From Opeltia flavorubescens (taxonomy: Eukaryota > Ascomycota > Lecanoromycetes > Teloschistales > Teloschistaceae): DNA of 64,000 nucleotides. The DNA lies in the NCBI GenBank assembly GCA_000442125.1, contig KE546967.1:744001-808000 (forward strand). The letters are read 5' to 3'. Below the pieces are notes generated by a model, which did no database searches, had not been told where the DNA came from, and was given only the letters and a program-made list of their open reading frames with translations. Shown in pieces: positions 56,008 through 64,000 of this stretch; position 1 is the stretch's first letter, and each line of letters opens with the position of its first letter. The translations under genes and the position numbers were made by a program.

Positions 56008-57927
56008 CTACTCGGTTTTCTCGCCTTTCAGCACCTCCTTCTCAACCATGGCTAGTCCCTCAACTGCTACACCGTATCGTTCGAATATCCCTTCCTGATA
56101 GCCTTCCGCGATTTTCTCCACAAATTCAGCCTCCTTCCACCTCCCACCGATCAGTTCATCGAAAGACTCTCCAGACTTCCTCTCCACCGCCCAAAGAGCC
56201 TTATAAGCTGCACCCAGAGCGCAGGCATTTTCGCCAACATCAAGCCTATATACACCTTCCCATCCACCAAGCACCTCCCCAGCAATCTTGGCGATGGCAG
56301 CGTTTCGGCTTGCTCCGCCAACGAGGTAAATTCGTCGTGGCTGCGGTGGTAGATGTGCGTTCGGACCTGTCGGTGACTCCACTAGATCTCTCGAGCGAAG
56401 CCTCAATGACAGGAACTGGCTCTCGATGATCGCTCTTACGTCATCCTCAGGATGGTTCCAAGTTGTTTCATCAGCAACCATCAAAGCACTCGTTCTCGAT
56501 TTGTAGAGAAATCGCCATGTTCCGGCGTCGACATTGGGTACAATTTCGGGCCGGGGGAAAAAGAGGCCTAATTTCATTGGCGAGCTTGGGTCAGAAGATT
56601 GACCCAAGGATGGTGACAAAGTTGCGATTTGATCAAACTTTTGCCATGATGTCAAGACCTCTGGTGATGAAGGGAGCGAGTCTCGAACAAGTTCGCGAGC
56701 TAGTCCACCGTTCTTGTAGCAAAGCCTGTCTAGCGTCAATCATTTCAAGGATGTGTTTTTGTAAAGGAGTAGTAAGCTAAGCTCACATGAACATGTAGAG
56801 ACCGGCAGTCGTTGGATGGTTCATAAGATGATACGCGGGTTTGGGTTTGTAATGTGGAGTACTCATTAGGTAGGTAGTCGAGGTGCCTAACGATACAAAT
56901 GCATCGAGAGGTCGAAGCGGCAGAGCAAGTAATGTAGAAGGGTTGTCCCCTGTCGAGGGCGCTATCGCACACGATCGGTCGAAGCCATATCTTTTGACAA
57001 AGTATAAGCTGATGTTCCCGAGGAAAGCTCCTCCGTCCTTAGGGACATTTGCTCCAAGCTTAGACTTGAGATTAGATGTATCGCTTGACCCAGCAGCCAA
57101 CGATAAGAGTCGCTCGTCCCATGTGCCTGGTTTGATATTCCACAGGTTCATGCCACAGACGTCCGAAATATCTAGAGGGGCAATTCTCCCAAGGAAGATG
57201 GAAGCTAGAAAGGAAGACACCAAGCAAATCCGCGATGTCTGCTCATATTTCTGTGGATGCTGCTTTCTGAACCTCAAAATCTGAGGTCCTGTGAACCGCT
57301 GACAAGCCACAGATAGGTCAGTTCGTCGACACAGGTAGGGCTAAAGAGGCAGATAGGAGATTGAAAGGATCAACGATTGTATACATCAATTATGGCCGAG
57401 AACGCAGAGAAATTCCAGCTTACGTGATGAGCTTTACTACCGGTGATCAAGGCCAGTTGAGTCTCGTCTCCCAAGTATTTATCGAATTCATCACATTGCT
57501 TCCGCGTAGAGGCGTCCTGCCAATTCGGACTATAAGGATGGGAGAAAGCTTCACCCAACTGGTCCTCCAGCGATTTCGAGCTATCAAGAGACCCTAAGGC
57601 ATTTTCCCCTTCATGGCTCCAATAAACACTTCCGTGCTGCATGCCAGCTCCGCTGATACCACGGACGCGGCTAAAATCCATACCCCCGTCTTTAAGTTTC
57701 TGCAAGACACCATCGATGGCTTGAAGCCATAAGGTCAGCGGGGCAAAGACTTCGTTTTCGGTTTCATTAGTGAGTACCCCTTTCTTGATACTGAAACCTC
57801 TGGAATCAGCGTCAAAATCGAACTTGACTTCATACTCAACCCGAAGACTCGAGTTGACTGCCAGAGTCTTGAGTTGCTGGGTCGACAGATCGAATCCAAG
57901 GTAGAGGGGTGACGACTTGCTGGCCAT
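56008..57927 (-). CDS. xkiA: D-xylulose kinase
   Basis: Three exons (57927-57424, 57298-56787, 56725-56008; 577 aa). FGGY-kinase N-terminal domain: [52 protein letters not shown], then across intron 1 [10 protein letters not shown] and [17 protein letters not shown]. The C-terminal ATP-binding domain has [37 protein letters not shown] and the late [25 protein letters not shown] with [17 protein letters not shown]. The enzyme makes D-xylulose 5-phosphate, the entry point of xylose and arabinose carbon into the pentose phosphate pathway, in the cytosol. I see no clear XlnR-type GGCTAA site in the ~550 bp upstream. Aspergillus calls it xkiA, yeast XKS1. Confidence 0.95.
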
Positions 57928-58476
57928 GCTGCTATATTTGCTTTACGAACAATGAAGGAAGGAGTCCTCGTTAGTTCGCTGGGCTTAGACACCGGATGTA
58001 GACTGTATTTCCAATTGTAACATGAATGATTATCGTATAGCTTGTATTGTAGGGTCTAGGCCGGCAATCCAGTGTCGCCGTGTGGGAAGAATCGTGTTTT
58101 TGCAGTACAACATCTGTTTCATTCGAACGAGGGAGGCCAAGGGCTTATGTCAGAGTCAAACAGAATGATGGCAATTTGTTCGCTCTTTTGATGGTTGGTC
58201 CCGCACGGCTATTTCCGCCGTTAGCGGCTTCGAGACGAGTAGACCCTTTTGCAACGAAACTGGCAACACAGAAACGGAAGTCAGTCATCTGAAGATGCAA
58301 GCAGAAACGATTTCCATTTATCCTCTGCACGTCCGAGATTTCGGTGAATACGTTGATAAGCGTCTCCTGCTTACGTCCTCGCAGTCAGTTGATGTTGACA
58401 GGGCAACAAGCATTGCGCTTTGCAAACGCTGCCTCGATCCCCACTCCTATCTTTTGCATGAAATCTTTGCGTTTTA
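57928..58476. other. xylulokinase promoter and metal transporter 3' flank
   Basis: About 550 bp between two minus-strand genes. No coding exon or RNA gene is supported. Confidence 0.5.
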
Positions 58477-59959
58477 TCAATGCTTGTGGTGGTGGTGGTG
58501 GTGGTGTTCACGGCTGGCTTCAGCTTCGTCTTCCGGCTCTGGACTGCTCCTCGGACTGATATCTGCACTAATGAATTCATTGGAGAAGTCCTGATCCTTG
58601 CCCTCCTTGGGCACCATCCCGACTTTAAGACGCCGTACCCCTCTGACCTTGGAGCCTACTCCAAACCGAACCGCGTCTTCAACGATGCGTGTCTGTTGGA
58701 TAGTCCATGTTTGCGGAACGACTAACTCGATCTCCATCAGATAATTCTGGCCCGCCTTGACTCCTTGGATGTCACGGATCTCGACTTCGTCGATTCCTCG
58801 ACCAGGCAGAGCGACAAAAGGAGTCTCATCGGTAGCCGGGACAAGTGACTTTCTGGCTGCTTTCCGTACGTTACTCTTGATTTCGTTGTCCACGCCCACG
58901 TCAGCGAGTTCAAGAAGCGCCTGTCCCGTGTTGGTCCAACCAGCTCTAACTACCATGACGGAGACAATTAGCCCTCCGATAGGATCGAGCCACGTTGTGC
59001 CAGTGAAAAGATGTGATCCAGCAATGGCAACGAGAGCAACGATGCTGGTCAGCGAATCGATACGATGGTGGACCGCATTGGAGGCAAGGACTGACGACTT
59101 TCGTTCTCGAGCTACTTTCATGGCTACAGGTAGTGAGAATCCGCGAGTTTTATCTTGATCGATTAGACTTACTTGCGCGATAGAGGTACTCCTTAACGGC
59201 AATAGATGCTGCAGCAACCCAGGCTGCATTGATGTTCGGACCCATATCCGCAGCTCCATGACTGTGTGAATGACCAAAGATACCCCCATGACTATGTCCA
59301 TGAGCCGCATGGCCAGCGTGAGCAGCGTCTATGAAAAGCTCATTATAGAGGATGCCACAAGCATTGAGCCCCATTAGTACACCGCCGGTGAGCAGCAATC
59401 CACTAACCCCCAGAGATCCCAGACTTTCGATTTTGCCATAGCCGCTTGGGAATCGAGGAGTAGGGGACTTTAAAGACCAAGCAACGGTGCCTAGAGTCAT
59501 GAAGTCGGAAACTAGATCCGTCATTGCATGGAAGGCATCGGCCACCAGAGCCTGAGAATTGAACACGTAGCCTCCGGTGCCCTTACAGATAGCCATGACG
59601 AGATTGACATATAACCCCACGCGAGTAATACGAACACCGGCATCCTTCTTGTTTGTAGAGGTGAGATATGTGTTGTCATGGTGGTGATGATGGTCATGTG
59701 AGTGGCCAGCGTGGAGACGATGATGGGCAAAGGAGGTCATAATGGGTAGCACGAACGTGGATCGAGGACTCATGCAGCCTGCTTGGATGCAAGATCTGGG
59801 CGGGACTATTGGCTGCGGAGCTCGGAGACTAGCGCCATACGAAGACAATGGGTTGTGGTAGGAGTATCGGGCTTGGTGAAGGGAGGTGGAAAGGGAGCGG
59901 CAGTAGAGACGGGGGAGGAAATTGCGACCCCACAGACTGCGACACTGGACCGACAGCAT
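58477..59959 (-). CDS. MMT1: cation diffusion facilitator, mitochondrial MMT type
   Basis: Two exons (59959-59173, 59123-58477; 477 aa). The N-terminus (MLSVQCRSLWGRNFLPRLYCRSLSTS) is Arg-rich without acids and fits a mitochondrial presequence. The metal transporter core follows: VGLYVNLVMAICKGTGGYVFNSQALVADAFHAMTDLVSDF with the intramembrane HxxxD site, SGYGKIESLGSLGVSGLLLTGG, a His/Gly-rich loop (AAHGHSHGGIFGHSHSHG) and, after the intron, VLASNAVHHRIDSLTSIVAL with the second site. A soluble C-terminal domain precedes a final run of seven His residues encoded by CAC/CAT repeats. Yeast Mmt1/Mmt2 move iron across the mitochondrial inner membrane; metal choice here is inferred from similarity. 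It is divergent from the SIRT4-like gene with 267 bp between starts. Confidence 0.92.
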
Positions 59960-60226
59960 CGATAACTGCGAAATTGATGTCTATTTTCGAAATCCCAAGT
60001 CATCCTTCAACAACAAAATCAATAGTACAAGGCGTGAGACGTGAGATGAGACGTGTGACATTTCATCTTAGACAGGGGGATTTTCGGATCTGGAACAGTC
60101 GATCGTCTGCTAATTTAGCGCTGCCGCACGCGAGAGAGAGTCCATACTCTGATGACATGATGACGCAGTCGGTCGTGAAATCGTCTCCAAGCTCCAGTTC
60201 AATACCGCAACCCCAATGCATCGTAC
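59960..60226. promoter_or_regulatory. divergent promoter of metal transporter and sirtuin genes
   Basis: Two start codons 267 bp apart, both for predicted mitochondrial proteins. A short imperfect repeat of GTGAGACGTGAGATGAGACGTG lies at about 60035-60056. Confidence 0.5.
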
Positions 60227-61581
60227 ATGCAAAAACCTTTCATGCGAATTCCCTATACGGGCCCATTACCACCACCTATCATCCTTCCTAGGAATGCGAA
60301 CACACCCGTGGGCGCCATCTCCGCTCTTACCAATTTCCTCTCCGCTCCACGCTCCTCGCTCCTTCCGTCTTCCCCCAGTCGTGACAATCGCACAGTCCTA
60401 CTCACAGGAGCTGGTATATCGGTAGCATCAGGCCTAGCTGACTATCGCGGCACTGCTGGCACCTATACCTTAAACAAGACATACAGACCCATATACTACA
60501 ACGAGTTCATCTCTAACCATGAGGCGCGGAAACGCTACTGGGCTCGTAGTTTCCTTGGATGGACAAACTTGCACAAGGCTAAGCCTAACGATGCTCATTG
60601 GGCCATTCGCGATCTGGGAACTCGAGGCTTCATTAGTCAGGTGATAACGCAAAGTGAGCCGGCTGACGGAATCACTTAGATGTGAATTTTGCTCTAACAC
60701 TTGTTCGATCAGACGTTGATTCTTTCCACCGGAAAGCGCATCCAGGTCTACCAACCTTAGAGCTCCATGGTTACCTTCGTTCCCTCGTATGCATCCATTG
60801 CGGCAATTATCTTCCCCGGATGGACTTCCAGCAGTCGTTGTCGGCGCTGAATCCAGAATGGGCGGCATTCCTTGCCGAGATGCTAGAGACAGGGGCACTG
60901 GACTCGGAAAACCCGGACGAGCGTCGAAGAAAAGGGTTAAGAAGTAACCCGGACGGAGATGTTGATGTGCCAAATGCCCCGTATACCACATTCAGATAGT
61001 GAGTAGTTTTCCGTTCGATGACTCCTCAAGGTAGACTATCTTATGAGTCCCGAGACATGTACTCGCTCTTCCTGGTTGTTCAACAGAAAATGCTAACTTC
61101 GACATTTACTAGCCCTGCTTGCCCAACGTGTCTTGCAGACCCTCCTCTGCTAGCAAATGGATCGCGCTTAAAAGTCGAAACTGACTCTGACGGCGCTTGG
61201 TTGACAAGTTCGACTGCGGGCGTACTCAAGCCTGCGGTGGTCATGTTTGGGGAATCAATTGCTGCCAGTGTCAAAACTGCAGCAGAAGAAGCGATCGATA
61301 CTGCTAGCAGAATCCTTGTAATCGGCAGCAGCTTGGCGACCTACTCAGCCTGGAGGCTGGTAAAGCGGGCTCTAGAGCGCGGAATGCCCATTGGAATCCT
61401 AAATCTTGGAGGTGTGAGGGGAGAGGAGGCTTTCTTTAATCTGAGAGCCGACAATAATGGTTCCCTGGGAGTGCGATGTAGCGACAACGCAGAATCTATT
61501 CTACCTTCAGTAGTACGGAAACTTGAGCTAATAGCTGTTGCTGAGCAAGATGAGGGTAGCAACATCATCAACACAAAATAG
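60227..61581 (+). CDS. SIRT4-like mitochondrial sirtuin
   Basis: Three exons (60227-60653, 60713-60998, 61113-61581; 393 aa). The NAD-binding start is TVLLTGAGISVASGLADYRGTAG, followed by YNEFISNHEARKRYWARSFLGW (class II pattern). Intron 1 splits ITQNVDSFHRKAHPG, the ribose-binding segment. The catalytic His is in LELHGYLRSLVC. Zinc cysteines are CIHC and, after the second intron, CPTC. The C-terminal Rossmann part has LKPAVVMFGESI, RILVIGSSLATYSAWRLV and PIGILNLGGVRGEEAF. Class II sirtuins of this type (SIRT4) remove acyl groups or transfer ADP-ribose in mitochondria; activity here is inferred. The start is uncertain: 60242 also fits. About 45 residues lie between the two zinc-ligand pairs beyond the usual spacing (a charged insert ERRRKGLRSNPDGDVDV). 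Confidence 0.92.
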
Positions 61582-61840
61582 CTATAAATAATTTTGGGGA
61601 AAGATTGCCCACTTTTCCAGCTTTCTCCGAGATGTATTTGGTTTTTCCGGTAAGTCGCTGCCCAAGACTCAAAATGTATGCCAATAGCCTGGGCGTGAAG
61701 TTCCAAGCCTTCTCCAGTTGCTATCCTGATAGTGAACCTGCATATTGTTTTCCAATTAACATGGCTTTCCCCGGGTATTCATTGCGAGACAGCCGTATGC
61801 AGGCATTTAGCCGGCGAGAAATCCGTAGGAGCATAATGTA

Positions 61841-63106
61841 TCAAGTTATTTCGTGTGTCAATGCCGACTTTTCGAGCTGCGGAATAGTGCTTTCATGTGT
61901 TATATACCCCATCAACTTCCACAAGTGCATCAGCAAGTCAAGTGTGTTACGTTTCTGTTTGATCACTGCCAATGCTTCGTTGCAGTTATTGCTTGAAACA
62001 CGTAGTTGGCGCAAATATTCCATACCTAGTATGGCTGGCAGGTTATAAAGAGGTAGGTGGTGAGCTGACCTATATTTGACCATTGCATACGGAGGCGGAG
62101 GCTCTTCACCGGTTGAGAGTATTTCCTCGTTTTCAGGTTTACCTAGCCACAAGACTGCCCCCGGTTGTTGCTTGTTCTGTATATCTTCGTAGCCTTCGCA
62201 TTTGACTATGTACGCCGAAGGTCGAGAGCTTAGGTATTGGAGTAATTTCACAGCCTTCTTTCGCATTAACTCAAGGATGAAGTCGTCCATATCCTCGCGC
62301 CAGACAAGGTCGTCTGTCTTAAAGCGGGTATCAAGTTTCCAACGGTGCGGAACCATTTGGAAAAATGACTTTCGCTTGATGTTGGATACGAAAGTTATAG
62401 CGGCTTTTTGTGAAATTACATGATTGCCAGCCACCGCTCTAGCAGGTCTCTTGGTTGAGGACCCCGAGGGGTTTGTAGCTACATCGTCTTTGTAGGAAGC
62501 ACTTGCAGGCCGATCGAATTTTGATGCGTCACCGGGCGTAGTGACATTCGGATCAAGGGCTAGTTTTGGAATCTGCCATGGTTTCCCTGTTCTGGGGTGC
62601 GGTGCGAGGCCGAAATCGAGAAGAAAATGGCTGGGAAGGCGAACATTGGTAAGGGAGCAACTGCGAACGGGCGTTGCCAGAGCTTGTGCTTCATTTCATT
62701 CGGTCAACTACTGCTGTAAGAATTAAACAACATGTCGCATACCGTATGGATTCTTAAGAAGCTTCTTTTGGAACTCTGTTGGTTCGCTGCTAGGTTCTGT
62801 TTTCCTGTTTCTATATCGGTTGCGTGCTCGCAAAAGACCCTGATCCATCAATGGTGATAATGGAAGCGATAGAGAATCTGGGCCTTTATTCGGAACATCA
62901 TGGCGAACAACTGGTTCTTCCATTACTTTAGAGCTCATGGTCGACGCTTCGTTGATGACACGATCTTCTTTCCCCACCCCCCCTTCCGTTTGCTCCAGCA
63001 CTTGTACGCAGCTGAGCGAGTAACGCTGGCAAGGCCGTGACGACCGTCTGGGATGCCATTTTGCTCGACCAATGGCTGATTCCGCACTAAATGAGCTTGG
63101 TCGCAT
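61841..63106 (-). CDS. conserved fungal mitochondrial protein of unknown function
   Basis: Two exons (63106-62743, 62688-61841; 403 aa). The start at 63106 is the first ATG in an open frame and gives an Arg/Ser-rich presequence-like N-terminus (MRPSSFSAESAIGRAKWHPR, then SRPCQRYS). The core begins EFQKKLLKNPYAQALATPVRSCSLTNVRLPSHFLLDFGL, HPRTGKPWQIP, later VWREDMDDFILELMRKKAVKLLQYL, PGAVLWLGKPENEE, YNLPAILGMEYLRQLRVS, and ends LDLLMHLWKLMGYI. I recognise this as a conserved Pezizomycotina protein, likely matrix-located, but cannot give its job. The frame is open for another 290 bp upstream without an ATG, so an upstream leader exon is possible. Intron acceptor AATGAAG was chosen to keep ALATPVRSC in frame. 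Confidence 0.78.
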
Positions 63107-63511
63107 GAATGTGAAGTCAGAAAATGACCTTGCTGTTATTGTGAGAAATATATCGTGGCGGCGGAGGAACTTATATTTGCTTGGCAACCGGCTGGCGGCT
63201 TGCAGATCAGAACGGCCAAAAACCAACCTTTTTTCAAGGTTCAAGCTCCTATTCCGGAGGATGCAGCTTCTTGGGAGACCGTCTGCCGCTGCTGCTTCTT
63301 CTGTGGGTTTGGGCACAAAATCAACACCATTAAAGCCTTGTTCAAGACCATTTTCCGGCCTACCGAAGCCTAGTAGGCGATATGCAGCGCCCAAGGCTTG
63401 GGTGTAAGCTCGCTCTTCCTAACGATCAAGTATCTGCTAAAAGAACTCTCGTTAAAGGCCTACGCCTCTTGTGACTGAAACTGTGGTACGTCTTTTCTTC
63501 ACGTGCCCTCG
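63107..63511. other. divergent promoter region
   Basis: About 405 bp between the starts of the conserved mitochondrial protein (minus) and ClpP (plus). Its left part is an open frame without ATG and may be leader of the minus-strand gene. Confidence 0.45.
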
Positions 63512-64000
63512 ATGAATATCCGATTGACCTCCCAGCTAGGGAGGCGGCTGGCGCCAGCGTAAGGTTGCTCTACCTATACCAGTCACTCAGTGTCCACTGA
63601 TGAGTCCGCCCAAGATGACATCTTCTCGCGGCTACTTATGGTTCGAATCACACCGGCCCACTCCTGGCTTATTCACCCGGTTTGACTCATCAAAATCAGG
63701 AGCGCATTGTATTCCTCAATGGACCAGTCGACGACACCGTTTCCTCCAGTGTAAAGGCGCAACTCATCTACCTCGAAGCCGAAGCGCCTGAGAAGCCCAT
63801 TCACCTCTACATCGACACCCCGGGTGGCTCTGTCAATGCTGGCCTCTCCATCTACGACACCATGACCTATATCTCCAGCCCCGTTACCACCACTTGCATA
63901 GGACAGGCCGCATCCATGGGTTCACTATTACTCTGCGGTGGAGCACCGAAGAAGAGATTCTGCCTTCCGAACTCAAGTATCATGATACATCAGCCAAGCG
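63512..64000 (+). CDS. clpP: mitochondrial Clp protease proteolytic subunit, partial
   Basis: Three exons visible (63512-63558, 63583-63640, 63702 onward); the gene runs off the right edge. Exon 1 gives an Arg-rich presequence ([16 protein letters not shown]). The joined text [31 protein letters not shown] continues [37 protein letters not shown], then the catalytic serine in [18 protein letters not shown] and, close to the edge, the histidine region SSIMIHQPS. ClpP forms a tetradecameric barrel with ClpX in the matrix; many yeasts lack it but filamentous fungi keep it. Intron 1 is only 24 bp as modelled, which is too short for normal splicing, so exon 1 or its boundary may be wrong; intron 2 (61 bp, donor GTTCGA) is well supported by the protein. 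Confidence 0.9.

Noticed and set aside
58480-58510. GTG/GGT repeat as a microsatellite locus
   Set aside because: It encodes the C-terminal His run of the metal transporter; explained by coding.
63636-63650. GGTTCGAATC, like the T-loop box of a tRNA gene
   Set aside because: It spans the exon-intron border of ClpP. No A box, acceptor stem or anticodon arm can be folded around it.

Overview
The window is nuclear DNA of a filamentous ascomycete (Pezizomycotina). The evidence is the density of spliced protein genes (about 33, mostly with 50-120 bp GT-AG introns), orthologues of fungal-only families (AcrB, Afi1, the DUF5321-type mitochondrial protein, fungal TFIIIA, a DUF7730-type protein), and intergenic gaps mostly of 0.2-1.8 kb. 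The class cannot be fixed from the sequence alone. I found no rRNA, tRNA, CRISPR array, intact transposon or virus-like element. Four isolated ambiguous bases (N) lie at 9355, 45548, 47335 and 52798. Gene models below are my own splicing; each was checked for phase, and for every complete gene the total coding length is a multiple of three.

Layout. 0-10.6 kb: a divergent septin-like GTPase with a C-terminal membrane segment, a G3BP-type NTF2/RRM/RGG protein, a decayed gene copy (about 6.93-7.42 kb), an MFS monocarboxylate-type transporter and a small conserved-looking protein. 11.6-19 kb: a TPR-like helical protein, FACT subunit POB3, kinetochore protein NNF1 and a DUF7730-type protein. 19-30.5 kb: a four-pass membrane protein, a cytochrome b561 with a very long disordered tail, a flavin reductase-like protein, mitochondrial ribosomal protein bL31m, two tandem tiny one-helix membrane proteins, and AFI1. 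31-40.4 kb: myosin regulatory light chain, a probably myristoylated zinc-binding protein, AcrB, a hot-dog thioesterase with tiny exons, and a mitochondrial single-pass protein. 40.7-49 kb: separase and S-formylglutathione hydrolase. 49-58 kb: tRNA exportin LOS1, TFIIIA, RNA polymerase subunit RPB6 and xylulokinase. 58-64 kb: an MMT-type metal transporter, a SIRT4-like sirtuin, a conserved fungal protein and mitochondrial ClpP, which runs off the right edge.

Functional themes. Several genes act in cell division and polarity (septin-like GTPase, NNF1, separase, myosin light chain, AFI1). LOS1, TFIIIA and RPB6 all serve RNA polymerase III output and sit side by side, with TFIIIA and RPB6 sharing a 236 bp divergent promoter. 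The last 6 kb is rich in mitochondrial functions. These groupings may be chance. I see no convincing new multi-gene system; the most unusual structure is a chain of 18-, 9- and 1-nucleotide exons in the thioesterase gene.
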